In this document: positions 28,561 to 37,850 of the stretch, piece by piece
Numbering within the stretch: position 1 is the stretch's first letter
Layout of the letters: each line of letters opens with the position of its first letter
From: Prorocentrum cordatum
Lineage: Eukaryota > Sar > Dinophyceae > Prorocentrales > Prorocentraceae
Length of the DNA: 37,850 nt
Assembly (NCBI GenBank): GCA_963575745.1
Contig: CAUYUJ010003025.1
Coordinates: 493,207-531,056, forward strand
Direction of reading: 5' to 3'
The notes under the pieces: model-generated
The model's input: only the letters and a program-made list of their open reading frames with translations
Database searches by the model: none
What the model was told of the DNA's origin: nothing
Translations under genes and position numbers: made by a program

Positions 28561-29217
28561 ATGCCGGCCGCCCTCGCGCCGTGCGACGACGAGGGGCCGC
28601 CGCCGTTCTCCCCGTCGCCAGGGGCGGCCCTGGCCGTGGAAGATTGGCCGCTCATTCGGGCTGCTGGCCCTGCTGACAAGCCGCTCGCTTCATTCCAGGA
28701 TTTGGGACAGCGCGGCAATGGCGCGCCTTTGCACGAGTGTTTATCTAGCTATCTCAAGGGCCACCTGTCTGACACTTGGAACCCCAGGCCCGTGAAGTTC
28801 AAGGGCGCAGAGGCGTCGTTCCAAGCCGGGGTCGCCCGCGCGCCGCCCATCAGTGGCATCGATGAATTCCCAGGCGCTGTCGAGTATGATTTACCGTGTG
28901 GCGCGTTGCGCAGATCTGACACCGATGAATCGGCGTTCCAGCGCCAGGGGCCCATCGCGAGGGCATGGGAGGCACCCGGGAAGAGCCCGAGCCCGAACAA
29001 CAAGCTAGCAGTGCTACCCGTGGCCGACATTTCGGCCATCGAAGTTTGGCGGGGCGGCGCTCGCGCCTCCCGACTCTGGCGGGGGGCAATAGTTGCAGCG
29101 AAGGACACATTCTTCACGCTTCGCGCGCCCCCACCAGCCCGCCCCAAACGCGCCGCCAAGCGAATTGTCTTAATGAGGGGTCTTGGAAGCCACTTTGGCG
29201 TCTTGGATGCCTCTTGA
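28561..29217 (+). CDS. Unrecognised ORF, possibly a real coding fragment
   Basis: Open from a GTG at 28537; first ATG at 28561; ends TGA 29215-29217. The middle (FQDLGQRGNGAPLHECLSSY, FPGAVEYDLPCGALRRSDTD, KLAVLPVADISAIEVWRGG) is of mixed composition, unlike the low-complexity ORFs around it. That suggests it is or was coding. The first ~40 residues are Pro/Arg-rich and doubtful, and the last ~20 run into a CTTGG array. No domain recognised. Confidence 0.4.
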   Translation: MPAALAPCDDEGPPPFSPSPGAALAVEDWPLIRAAGPADKPLASFQDLGQRGNGAPLHECLSSYLKGHLSDTWNPRPVKFKGAEASFQAGVARAPPISGIDEFPGAVEYDLPCGALRRSDTDESAFQRQGPIARAWEAPGKSPSPNNKLAVLPVADISAIEVWRGGARASRLWRGAIVAAKDTFFTLRAPPPARPKRAAKRIVLMRGLGSHFGVLDAS

Positions 29218-29337
29218 GCCGACTCTGGGCACTCGTGGGGCCGCCTCGGGAGCCGCCCTGGAGTCATATTGGGGCCTCTCGGGGCGCTCTGGAGCCACTC
29301 TGGGAGGCTTGTTGGGGCCATTTTGGAGGCCATTAAT
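29170..29337 (+). repeat. Helically phased CTTGG array, segment C
   Basis: Fourteen anchors with hand-counted intervals 12, 8, 11, 11, 10, 11, 12, 11, 10, 10, 11, 12 and 11, mean about 10.8. Same orientation as A and B. Confidence 0.75.
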
Positions 29338-29519
29338 GATCAACGTGTAGGGGGTGCGCTTACGTTGCCCGCCCCCGCCCACCCGTCAGGGGCAGCGATC
29401 CTCGCGGTGGGGGGCAAAAAACGAAGTTGTCAATCGGGGAAAGACAACCCTCCGACCGCCCGCGCCCCCCCCCCCCCGCCCAGGTCATGGGGGGGGGGGG
29501 GGGGGGTAGCACTTCCACC
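29338..29519. other. Unassigned region with C and G runs
   Basis: C14-like run at about 29466-29478 and G17-like run at about 29490-29506 lie close together and could pair. No gene. Confidence 0.5.
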
Positions 29520-29521
29520 GC

Positions 29522-30863
29522 GCGTCGCCCAGAGGGCTGGTGGGACTTGTTCGGTACGATGCGACTATCATGTTCTGCTCGCACGACGTGGCGGGCGAAC
29601 GTTGCGACGGCGACATATGCAACAGCAGGTGCCAATGTGACCTCTTGCGCCCTGGTCGCAAGTTGTTCTGCGAGCCGAACCCCAAACATGAAATGCCGCT
29701 CCCGTTTGGAGAAGCAACTCATGGGAGACTCATAATGTACGACAATGACGAAGTAACTGCCCACTTATGCGCGGAACTGCGCGGCGACGCTCGCGTCGCG
29801 AAGGTCGCGCTCGCGCCGCTAGAGTGGAAGCCCGACCCCCGACCTGACGTTCCTGATGCGGTTCGCGTCGTCGGCGTGCACCCGACGCATCCTGCGTGTA
29901 TTTTTGTCTCAGGAGAGGCGCCGGCTCTGGGCGGGCTGCGCTGCGGCGGCCCAGGCGCGCCCGCAGGTGGACTCGGCGGCGGAGCAGATGCGGGCGACGA
30001 TGACGGTGCCTTCGATTTCCTCGCCGATCGCATGGGCGATATCAAAAAAAGCTCGCAAGGCTGGCAGGGGAAGCCATCGCAGATCGCGTCTCTTGGCCCT
30101 CCCCCACCTCCGAGGCGATTGAGAACGAGGCAAGGGAGTTGCTTGGGCGGTGGAGGAGGGCCAAGATCGTCGACCAACGCTGCTTCCGATTGCCGCCGAA
30201 GGAAGCCCGTGCCAAGTCGCGCCGCAAGGCGCGCGTCACGTCCGAGAACGCCGCTGCCAATGCTATCGGCGGCACCCCTGTTTGTTGTTGGGCGCCTTTG
30301 GTTTTGAGCACTGCGCTGAACTTCGCGACCTTGAGCTCGAGGGCAAACAGACTGCCAAGGCGGACACATCCGAAGTCGAGGCGAATGCCGATCGCGACGC
30401 TGCAACCTTCGAGGGTGATGCTGACGACCAGATGCCTCAGCTGGGCGTGCCAGCCGGGCTGACGGCATCGGGGCCTGCTTCGTCGACGTCGGGTTCGGCT
30501 GGGGCGTCTTCTTCGTCAGGGTCGCCTGGGCCTGCGTCTTCGTCGGGGTTTGCTGGAGCTGCGTCTTCGTCAGGGTCGCCTGGGCCTGCTTCGTCGTCAG
30601 GGTCGGCTGGGGCTGCGTCTTCATCAGGGTCGACTGGGGCTGCTTCTTCGATATTGCCGACATCGCTCGCGGTCGGCGGGGTGGGCGACACGCTTCGAAG
30701 GCTGGATTTAACTCAGCGCCCAGTGCCGTTTGGTCGTGGAATCAAGTTTGAAAATTCGACCGGGGTGCCCGTCGAAGTGTTGCGCGCGCTCGGGGATTCC
30801 AGCGTCCAAACCGTGTGCGGCTTGCACGGCAAGCAATGCAAATTGTTCACCGACATCGAATGA
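29522..30863 (+). pseudogene. Unrecognised protein, frameshifted, with Ser/Gly/Ala repeat
   Basis: From about 29540: LVRYDATIMFCSHDVAGERC, GDICNSRCQCDLLRPGRKLF, MPLPFGEATHGRLIMYDNDE, VRVVGVHPTHPACIFVSG. The frame then appears to move (about 29910: FLSQERRRLWAGC, then about 30070: LAGEAIADRVSWPS, TSEAIENEARELLGRWRRAK) and later settles in the 30150-30863 frame with an acidic part, the 9-residue repeat and a tail (VPVEVLRALGDSSVQTVCGL). The Cys/His-rich start could bind zinc. No family recognised; coding origin is inferred from mixed composition. Confidence 0.4.
30483..30651 (+). repeat. 27-bp minisatellite coding a 9-residue repeat
   Basis: About six units of GGGTCG(C/G)CTGGG(C/G)CTGCGTCTTCG-type sequence. 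In the + frame used above each unit reads G-S-x-G-x-A-S-S-S. The minus strand is open too (acidic PDEDAAPAD-type repeats). Units differ by a few bases. Confidence 0.8.
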
Positions 30864-31140
30864 CTGCCGTCATCCCGCCTGCGTGCCAGCGGTAACCCTT
30901 GGTGCGTTCGGGCTGGATGCGGTTGCGGCGCGGCTCCGTGGCGTCGCCAACCGTGGAGCGCGCATGCCGGGAACAGGTGGTGGGAGTGTTGCAGGGGTGG
31001 GGGGTTCGGGTAGGGCGGGTTAGGTGGGGCGGGCGGGTGGGTGAGCGGGCGGGCGGGGCGGCGCGGCGGTGGTGGGGGGGGGGGATGGCGACGGGTTGGG
31101 CGTGGAAAGGGGCGTAGGTGGGGTCGCCGTTGCGCCGCCA
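30864..31140. other. G-rich unassigned region
   Basis: GTGGGGCGGGCGGG-type simple sequence at about 31022-31085, with a G11 run at 31075. No gene. Confidence 0.5.
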
Positions 31141-31780
31141 ACTTTGCGTGAATGGCATTCGTGGCAATGTTTTTTGTCAGTTGTTTCGCGGCGGCCCGCG
31201 GTCCGCGGCCGAGGCCGAGGTCTGGGGGCGGGGGTAGGGGTAAGTGCGTGCGTGCGTGCGTGCGCTTGTGCGGGCTTGCGTCGCCGTCGAGCGTTGGGCC
31301 GTTTGCGGCGATGCAAGTGCCGACGGGGAGAGAGGGGCATGCAAAATTTTGGCACGCCAATCTTGTGACCGAAGCGCGGATCATGAATAAGCACGGTGTG
31401 CAAGTGCGCTCGCCAGGTGCTGTGGTTTCTCGTTGTTTGGAGCGGCTGGCCCTCTGCCCTCGCAGTCAGAGGCTGACCGTTTCAGCGAGGCAGTTCGCAT
31501 TAAGGAGAGCCTCGGCATGGCTGTCCGTAAGAAGCGGCTTTGATGCGTGGCGCGCGCGCGCCGCGGCAAAGCATGGCCTCCTCCACCCCTCTCCCACCTC
31601 CCATGTGTTTTCGTTTTCCCCCCTAGTCCAGTTACCTCCCCCTCCTCATTTTCTCATTTTCCCCTTCGCAGTCTCGCGCCACCTTGGACAACCCCACCCC
31701 TCCCCCGACCACCCCCGCCACCGCGCAGACAATTACGACGGCCCTTCGCTACTTCAGTTTATCGCTGAGTCAGCGTGCTG
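31141..31780. other. Unassigned region with possible coding scraps
   Basis: GCGTGCGT microsatellite at about 31245-31265. One frame reads REGHAKFWHANLVTEARIMN (31330-31390), another SQSEADRFSEAVRIKESLGM (31462-31521); both have normal composition and might be parts of one frameshifted gene. 31575-31735 is pyrimidine-rich. Confidence 0.35.
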
Positions 31781-31796
31781 GGGCGGCCAGCTGGGC

Positions 31797-31860
31797 GGCC
31801 AGCTGGCGCGGGGCGCTCCCGCCCGAGCGCGGGCTGGCCGAGTCGGGCCGGGACTCGGCC
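31797..31860. repeat. 64-bp direct repeat, copy 1
   Basis: Matches 31974-32037 at 61 of 64 positions by eye, offset 177 bases. Starts GGCCAGCTGGCGCGGGGCGC. Confidence 0.8.
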
Positions 31861-31973
31861 ATGTCCCGCGCGGGCGACGCGGCCGAGGTCGCCCTGGGCC
31901 CCGCCAGGGCCGCCGAAGGGGGCGCCGACGCCGCAGCCGGGAGCGCCTCCGGAGCCGCCGGGCGCGCCGGGGC

Positions 31974-32037
31974 GGCCAGCTGGCGCGGGGCGCCCCCGCT
32001 CGAGCGCGGGCTGGCCGAGTTGGGCCGGGACTCGGCC
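31974..32037. repeat. 64-bp direct repeat, copy 2
   Basis: Second copy of the 31797-31860 sequence, three differences. The 113 bases between the copies are GC-rich and unrelated. Confidence 0.8.
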
Positions 32038-32980
32038 GGCGGCGGCCGGCGGGGACCCGGAGTGGTCAAGTCCTCCCCGCGCGGCGCTGGGGGCCCCGCG
32101 GGGCGCTTTCTGGGGGCGCCGGCCAATTCCCGCGCGGGCGGCGTCCCGGCGGCCGCTGGGGCTCCTGGGGGGCCGCCAGGGGCCGCGAGCCAGCGGCGCC
32201 GCAGCCAGCCTAGCCAGACGACGCCGAACCGTGACGGCCAGACCGAGGTTACCGTGCAGGCGACAGGCGGCCCCCTCGGCCCTCGCCTCTGGCTGCCTGA
32301 CTACACGCCCCCGCTCTCGGGCGCGGTCACGGCGCACTGCGCGGCCAGCCACCCTGCCGAGCTGGGCCCTAACCAGACCCACCGGCAGCGCGCTGCACCG
32401 GCATTACCCCGCCCGCCGCTCGGTCTCGCGGAGGCACAGCGGGAGCAAGGCCCCGCGGCCTCGGGGGCAGGCGAGCGCACCGTGGCCCAGAAGATCGCAT
32501 ACCTCCGGAGCGCGGCGCGAGCTGGCAGTGGCGAGGAGAGGGCGGGCGCGCCACGGGCGTCGCCGGAGCGGGCGCGCGGCCCGCGACCCGTGTGTACCTG
32601 GCGGGGTATAGGTTAACCGCCCCGCCCCTCGACTGCCGGCGCCCTGGACCTCGTGGGCCTGCTCGCGGGGGCCAGGGGCGCCGTGGAAGCTGCGCCCGCC
32701 CACCCTCCTCCTCGTCCGTCTCCGCCGCCTCCTCCTTCTCGTTCTCCTTGTCACTGCCCACCGCGCTTGCCGTTTCCTGGAGGCGGCTGGTCGCAGCCCG
32801 AAGCGGCCCGGGCTCTTTGTCAAGACCCTCGGGGAGCTCCACGGTGAGGCGTCCAAGAAGACCATTGCTGCTTGCGTTGAGTGCACTTCTACGTGCATCA
32901 CCGCGTGGAATGAGGAATGATCATTCTCGGAAGCTCTCGCGACAATGGTGGCGCGCGCTTCGAAGGCCCCGTTACAATGA
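32038..32980. other. GC-rich region with open frames on both strands
   Basis: The + frame 31684-32616 (Ala/Gly/Arg-rich, 310 codons) and minus frame 32369-32842 (with DKENEKEEAAETDEEE) overlap. Neither shows a family motif. I cannot decide whether either is coding. Confidence 0.35.
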
Positions 32981-33390
32981 TGATTGTGCTTCCATGTTCG
33001 CTGCTGCGTCGAGCCCGCGCGGGCGGTCGCGGTGCAATTTGTTCGAGAAGGTGTCTGTCATAACGGCTGTGTCGATGGGCATGGTTTCCCGCGCGAGTGG
33101 CGAACCGCATGCCGACCTTCGCGCCGAGTTCTCACGTTGGTGCGAGGCGTCTGCCCAGCAAGTCGACGTGCTCGTGGCTACCCAGGCGCAGTTCCCCCCT
33201 GCTGCGCGTTCCTCTGTGCCAGCTCTCGGCGCGAAGGCCGAGCAGGCGGGGCGGGCCACCTCCAAGCTGCCGCCTGGGTTCGCGGCGTTCTTCGCAGATG
33301 CAAAGCTGCAGGCCGCCAAGGAGAAAGCCGAGGGGCCCGAGGGGCCCCCGGGCAAGGCCAAGGCGGCCCAGGCAAGGCCAAGTAGGGCGT
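32981..33390 (+). CDS. Unrecognised ORF segment of normal composition
   Basis: Within an open frame from 32592 to 33641, this part reads CNLFEKVSVITAVSMGMVSR, RAEFSRWCEASAQQVDVLVA and FAAFFADAKLQAAKEKAEG. Amphipathic helices and normal composition suggest a real protein remnant. Upstream (Ser/Pro-rich) and downstream (G-run, Arg) parts look like non-coding sequence read as protein. No function assigned. Confidence 0.35.
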
Positions 33391-33439
33391 GCGCTCGTGG
33401 GGGTACGCAGCGCCCGCTGCGCCGCTGCCCCCCCCACCC

Positions 33440-33545
33440 CCCCTTCTGCTCAGGGGGGGGGGGGGGGGGGGGGGCGACGAGGGAGACGAGCAGGAGGAGA
33501 AGGATAATGCGGATGAGGAGGAGGAGGAGGAGGAGGAGGAGGGGC
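33440..33545. repeat. G-run and (GAG)n low complexity
   Basis: G20-like run at about 33453-33474, then GAG/GGA triplets at about 33513-33542. Confidence 0.85.
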
Positions 33546-34090
33546 CAAGAGGGGAGTCGACGGCCAAGGCGCTTTACGCATGTTTTTTTTGTTGCCATTG
33601 CACGCTGTTCCGCGGATCCCCATCACAGTCAACCCGCGTAGTAAGGATGGCCGGTCTTCCCAAGGGTACCCTTGCATCCTTGCCTCCTCTGCTTATCCTT
33701 GGCTACTTTCGTTGGCCGCGCCCCGCTCGCAAAGCTTCGACGTGGCCTTCCAAGGCCCTTGCATCCTTATCGCGCATCCCTACTATGCGGGTTGACTGCA
33801 GACGGAAGAGGGAGGATGCCAACGGGCGAATCCAAGATGCGATGAGGGCAAAGCCTGGCAGGGGTTAATCGTTCAGTTTCTCCTGGATATCAGCCCGCCC
33901 CGTCGCCGCGCGTGAGTTCTAGGTATACTATATTGGTTCTTTCTTTTTAACATACTCCCTCTCTCCCTGCCTGTTTCGGTACCTCTGCTATTATCCCTCA
34001 GCGTTTGCTGCAGAACCTGTGGGCAGGTCGTTTTCCTGATGCATCGGATGTGCTAGCATCGCCGCGGCCCAATCTGTCGCGCAAAGCTTG
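33546..34090. other. Unassigned region
   Basis: CTTGCATCCTTG-like pieces recur at 33672 and 33758. AT-rich and pyrimidine-rich at 33920-33985. No gene recognised. Confidence 0.4.
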
Positions 34091-34108
34091 CGTTGCAAAA
34101 CGCCCTCT

Positions 34109-34134
34109 CGTTGCAAAACCCGCGTTTTGCAACG
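34109..34134. repeat. Perfect 11-bp inverted repeat with 4-base loop
   Basis: CGTTGCAAAAC (34109-34119), loop CCGC, GTTTTGCAACG (34124-34134). A direct copy of CGTTGCAAAAC stands at 34091-34101, and GCCCTCT follows both the first copy and the palindrome. This cluster lies about 80 bases before CTTGG array D. Confidence 0.85.
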
Positions 34135-34214
34135 GGCCCTCTGTTGCACACTTGGCGCGCGTCAGAACCCCGCAAGCAAGGCGTCGTGGTGGCCGCCCCC
34201 AACCGACGGACAAT

Positions 34215-34378
34215 CAATGCTCTTGGCTTCTTCGACCGCCTCGGTGGCTTCTTGGGCAGACTTAGAGGCATCTTGGATTGTCTCGGGCCATCTAGGTGGC
34301 CATCTTGGACCGCCTTGGGCGAGATTGGGGGCCATCTTAGGCCGCCACCTTGGCTGTCTTGGAGGAGATTTGAATTTG
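34215..34378 (+). repeat. Helically phased CTTGG array, segment D
   Basis: Anchors from about 34243: intervals 10, 11, 10, 10, 12, 10, 10, 12, 13 and 9, mean 10.7. Same orientation. Confidence 0.75.
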
Positions 34379-34604
34379 TTCCTGCGGATTGAGCGTCTTT
34401 CCAGGTGGCTGGCGGCGCGCGCCGAAGCCCCAGGGGGGGTTCTTTCGGACAGGAACGAACGCCAAAAACGGTGGGGTCCAGAACGCCAGGCACCCCTGTG
34501 ACAAATCAACAGAGGGCGGCGGAACCAAATGGCTGTCGGCTTATCTGGCCACCGTGCCCGGCCTGTGGGTCAGAGGCCCGTTGCATGTTCGTTGGGGTGT
34601 CGCG
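34379..34604. other. Spacer between phased arrays D and E
   Basis: No motif or gene recognised. Confidence 0.4.
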
Positions 34605-34870
34605 GGGAGGGCAGTTTTGAGTTCTCCTGGGGGCAGTTTTGGAGCCTACTGGGGCGTTTGGGGGTTTCTTTGCGCGCGCTGGGCCGCTAGGGTGCGCGTT
34701 TCCCCGCGAGAATTTGACGACGCGGGCCTTTCGGGGCCCTCTTCTGAGGTGTCTTGGAGGTCTCTTGGGGGGCTTTTAGGACGCCTCTCGGGCCGCCTTG
34801 GGGGCCATCTTGGGCGCCCGGAGGTTTTCAAAGTCGCCCCGGAGCTTTCGGATGCCATTTTGGGGCAACG
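34605..34870 (+). repeat. Helically phased CTTGG array, segment E (patchy)
   Basis: Motifs at 34605-34665 and again at about 34740-34865 (GTCTTGGAGGTCTCTTGGGG, GCCTTGGGGGCCATCTTGGG), separated by about 70 bases without the motif. Same orientation. Confidence 0.6.
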
Positions 34871-35065
34871 AGGGTCGCAGGGAGAGCCGGGCCCGCCTGT
34901 GGAGGGTCAGGCCCCCCTATGAGTCTGGCCAGGGGTCGCGCGAGGCCTGCGGGGGGGATCGAACTTCTGGTTTCGAGGCACGTCGGGGGGGGGTACGGGG
35001 AGGGGTAATGTCGCGCGCCTAGAGACCAACAAAGGGTCGGCGAATTTGGTTCGCTTCGAGCCCTC
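34871..35065. other. Spacer between phased arrays E and F
   Basis: No gene. G10-like run near 34986. Confidence 0.4.
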
Positions 35066-35265
35066 ATGGAGAGTCTCTCAGAGCCCTCTTGGGGCTTGCG
35101 GGGGGCGTCTTGGGCCGTCTTGATGCCATCTTGGGCCGTTTTGGGTCCATCTTGGGTGGTAGTGTGCCTTGCGTTCTCCTGCTGCCGTCTTAAGCGTCTT
35201 GGCGGTGTCTTGGGAACACGGGGGCCATCTGGAGCCGCGTTTGCTCATCTGGGCAATCCTGGATG
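35066..35265 (+). repeat. Helically phased CTTGG array, segment F
   Basis: From about 35080 to 35155 the intervals are 21 (two units), 10, 11, 10 and 11, that is 10.5 per unit. Later units are more degenerate. Confidence 0.75.
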
Positions 35266-35428
35266 AGTTTGTGGGGCATCTTCTGGCTGGCCAGCGACCT
35301 GAGCCGAGATCCCATCGGGAACCTCTTGGAAAGGTTCAAAGTGTTACTTGGCTCACCAGCGGCCCCGCTTGTGAGTGACAGGGGGCGGGGCGGTCCAGCC
35401 CGCCACTGCGCCTGGGTCGTGGACGCGC
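35266..35428. other. Spacer between phased arrays F and G
   Basis: No gene or repeat recognised. Confidence 0.4.
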
Positions 35429-35665
35429 GACCTCGCGGATGGCTCTTGGGGTCTCTTGGGGGGGCCTGTTGGAGGCCCTGTTGGGGTATCTTGGGGGCCA
35501 GTTGGGTGCTTCCTCGGGACCTCTGGGGGCCTCCTGGCGGCCTCTCGGGACCTTTGGGGGCCTGCTGGCTGTCTCGGTGGCAGTTCGAGTTCTCTCTCTC
35601 TTGGGCCTCTCTCGGGGTCTCAGGGGCACTCTTGGGCTGGCCTTGGAGCCGCTTAGGGTCTGATG
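35429..35665 (+). repeat. Helically phased CTTGG array, segment G
   Basis: Anchors from about 35445: intervals 10, 13, 12, 10, 11, 12, 9, 11, 11, 9, 11, 9 and 11, mean 10.7. Same orientation. Confidence 0.7.
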
Positions 35666-36450
35666 GGTGCTTCGAACACCGAAAAGGCGAGTTTGCGGAC
35701 GTCATGTCCAAACTGCGGTTTTCCATTGCTTTGGCTTATTAGGCCAGTCAGTCCCTGGGGCCTCCGCGACGTCCCAAGGGGGCGCCATGACGCCCCAAGG
35801 ACAGTTCCCTGGGCCAATTGGAGGACGCGCGGGAAGGATGGACTCCCAAATGCGTTCCCGAGCCCTGTAGGAAAGTGGCGCGGCGATCCCCAGAAATGCC
35901 CAGGAGCGTCCAAGAGCGCGCCAGAAGTGTGGGAGTCTGGGGTACAGGGCCAATGATAAGGAGTGTTTCCGTAAAGTCTTCAACGCAGACCTTCACTGAC
36001 GACCCAGTGCCTCGCGGCGCGGCGGCGGACGACGGGGGGCGCCTCTGGCGCGCGCCGTTGGCCCAGGGGTCGTAATCCTTTCTAATTCAGGGAGGCGGAT
36101 TGCACCGGGAAGTGCGCCGGCGGATGACGGGAACCGCGCTTAGAAGGCCTCGGCTCGAGCGGTTCCCGGCGTTTCTCGCGCGTCGGCTGGGTCGCGAGCT
36201 CCCGCGCGGCATGCGTGCAGTCGATGGCGGGACATGTCTCGTTTCTCCTTCTTCTTTGCGCCATCGCTAGCCGAAGACAGCCACGCTGGAGGGCCGAGCG
36301 TTCGACGGCGGCGCGATCGCCGCGGAGCCCCATGACATCGACTGCCGCCGACGATGGGAACGAGCCAGTGCACAGCACAAGGAACTATCACCGCGCCTGC
36401 CGTTCCAATCTCGCCAGAGGGCGAGCGCGGTTGTAGCCCGATCTCTATGA
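35666..36450. other. Unassigned region
   Basis: Short ORFs on both strands, none with a motif I recognise. A few CCCAAG motifs (35775-35800) could be a short inverted piece of the phased array. Confidence 0.35.
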
Positions 36451-36894
36451 GTGCCAGGGCGTCGCGGCAGGTCGACGCTATGGGGCCATTCAACTCGGCG
36501 ACGCAGCAGTTGCAACAGCCACGGGAGATGCGTGGGTGCCGAAGTGTCGGGGCGCGTCGGGGCCTCGATCATCTCCTTGTTTGCTGTAGCCCGGTCATTT
36601 GGCTCGAGGGGGCTCAGGGTGACCCGGGCGCCGCGGGCCATCGTGCACGCTAAGCGCCGGCCCACGGACCGACTTGCTTGCTTCCTCGACGCAACGGACT
36701 TGAGGACTCTCTGCGAGGTCTGTCCTCGGCTGCACAACAAAGTGGACTTCGCGCTCATCGGATGGCTCGCGTGGGACCCGACTGCAACCGAGCGGCTTGG
36801 CTCCCCGCGCGCCTGCATCCGGCGGTTCGCTGTCGACTACACCAACCAATTCCGTGACCTTCGGATCAAACAGAATGGGAAGTTGGCGCAGTGA
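36451..36894 (+). CDS. Hypothetical protein fragment with F-box-like segment
   Basis: ORF of 147 codons (ATG 36451, stop 36892-36894). Residues about 70-100 (RPTDRLACFLDATDLRTLCEV then CPRLHNKVDF) resemble the Leu-rich F-box/leucine pattern ...L...L...DL..L..VC.., but the match is weak. The first ~50 residues are Arg/Ser-rich and may not be coding. The end (ACIRRFAVDYTNQFRDLRIK) has normal composition. No intron or promoter evidence. Confidence 0.35.
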   Translation: MPGRRGRSTLWGHSTRRRSSCNSHGRCVGAEVSGRVGASIISLFAVARSFGSRGLRVTRAPRAIVHAKRRPTDRLACFLDATDLRTLCEVCPRLHNKVDFALIGWLAWDPTATERLGSPRACIRRFAVDYTNQFRDLRIKQNGKLAQ

Positions 36895-37850
36895 TCCTCC
36901 GTGGCCCGTGAGAGCCGTCAGTGACCGGAGTGCTTGGACTCGGCCAAGTTTTGTGCTCTCGCCCTTGTGAGGTTTCAGCTGTTGCACACATTTGTTCCAC
37001 CGCTGGCGCGTCTCTTGCCTTTTCCCCGTTCTCTGGCCTGCTGCGTTGGTGACTTTGAATTTGGCTCGGCCCGCGACCCGCAGACAGGCGGTCGATCAGT
37101 CTGTCTGCCGCCCTCGTTCGCCATCCTGAAGTGCTGCCGACTTTGCACTGCTGGTAAGGGCGGCTCCAGCATCGGTGTGCTATGCTTCTCCGCGCCTACC
37201 GCGCTGCGCCGTCTTGGGTTTCCTTGCCTGCCACCAGTCCCTTGGCCAGAGGGCCAGGTGCTGATGTGCGAGCCTCCCACCTGAGGGCGGTAGCTTCGTA
37301 TGTGACGCCTGTAGGTGCGCATGCGCGCGGGTCGACCACGCGGTTGGCTTTGTGATTGCTCGCGAGACCTCTTGATTTGGGGTTGCGATAATTAAAAAGC
37401 GCACTTAGACTCGAAGAGTCGCGCGACGGGCATTGCATCCGAGCCCTGAGGGAAACTGTTTATCAAGTGCGGGGGGGGGGTCCGTTGGGTGGAGTGGCGG
37501 CGGGGGTCCTAATCCGCTGGGGACCTGGCGGAGTTGCACAAGTATCGTTTCGCTGGAGACATCCTCTCCGAATCGCGATCTGGGGGTCGTATCCTCAGAC
37601 GCTTTATGCTACGCGTGAGCGTTTCGCCCGAGTCCTCCTCGGACAATGGGGGCGTTGAAATCGCTGGCTTGTGTGATCCTCGGAACTTCAAGCATGGCCG
37701 TTTCGCTTTAGATATTCTCGAAACATTTGGACGCGCCAGGAGTTGTTGGAGACACTTTTTTTTTCCGGGGCGCCTTTGGATGACTTCCAAGTTGGCCCTA
37801 GAAGCGGCGTTGTTCGAAATACACAGGATGTCCCACACGCTTGTTTCATA
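36895..37850. other. Unassigned region at window end
   Basis: Short ORFs only, G10 at about 37472, no motif, repeat or RNA recognised. Confidence 0.4.

Noticed and set aside
35770-35940. Inverted copy of the phased array (CCCAAG motifs)
   Set aside because: Only a few motifs, not regularly spaced; too weak to call.

Overview
The window looks like nuclear DNA of a dinoflagellate, possibly of Prorocentrum type (a guess from remembered sequence styles, not a search). The grounds are: GC-rich sequence with long G, C, CA, CT and GAG runs; almost no intact genes; decayed retroelements from dinoflagellate-style families (a Copia polyprotein with a cytosine-methyltransferase-like domain, and LINEs with a terminal zinc finger and RNase H); and no rRNA, tRNA, CRISPR or bacterial operon structure. 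A 100-base N gap lies at 27991-28090.

Layout. 1-10050: two head-to-tail copies of one Copia retrotransposon. Copy 1 is cut off at about 3492, before its reverse transcriptase. Copy 2 runs methyltransferase-like domain, integrase, linker, reverse transcriptase, RNase H and a C-terminal extension with a membrane segment. A 512-bp element with terminal inverted repeats sits in that extension. 10050-11800: non-coding, with the first helically phased CTTGG arrays and purine-rich simple sequence. 11800-19600: a decayed LINE (zinc-finger and coiled-coil ORF1; ORF2 with RNase H-like segment, linker, dead reverse transcriptase and zinc-finger tail). Its ORF1 is interrupted by a 5'-truncated LINE flanked by a 12-bp target-site duplication. 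19600-22800: another phased array, a four-copy tandem repeat with G-poor spacers, and unexplained sequence. 22800-25380: a minus-strand LINE 3' fragment (zinc knuckle, RNase H) lying between two CA-type microsatellites. 25620-27355: a frameshifted gene of an unrecognised family with a weak hAT-transposase-like motif pattern. 27355-27505: a 151-bp foldback hairpin. 27500-37850: low-complexity sequence, fragmentary unrecognised ORFs, a 27-bp codon repeat and five more phased-array segments.

The coding parts are almost all selfish elements. They interact by nesting (LINE in LINE, inverted-repeat element in Copia) and not as a pathway. The signal least explained by known features is the dispersed array of short CTTGG-like motifs. 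Their spacing averages about 10.2-10.8 bp, near the DNA helical repeat. The array occurs in eight segments, always in the same orientation.
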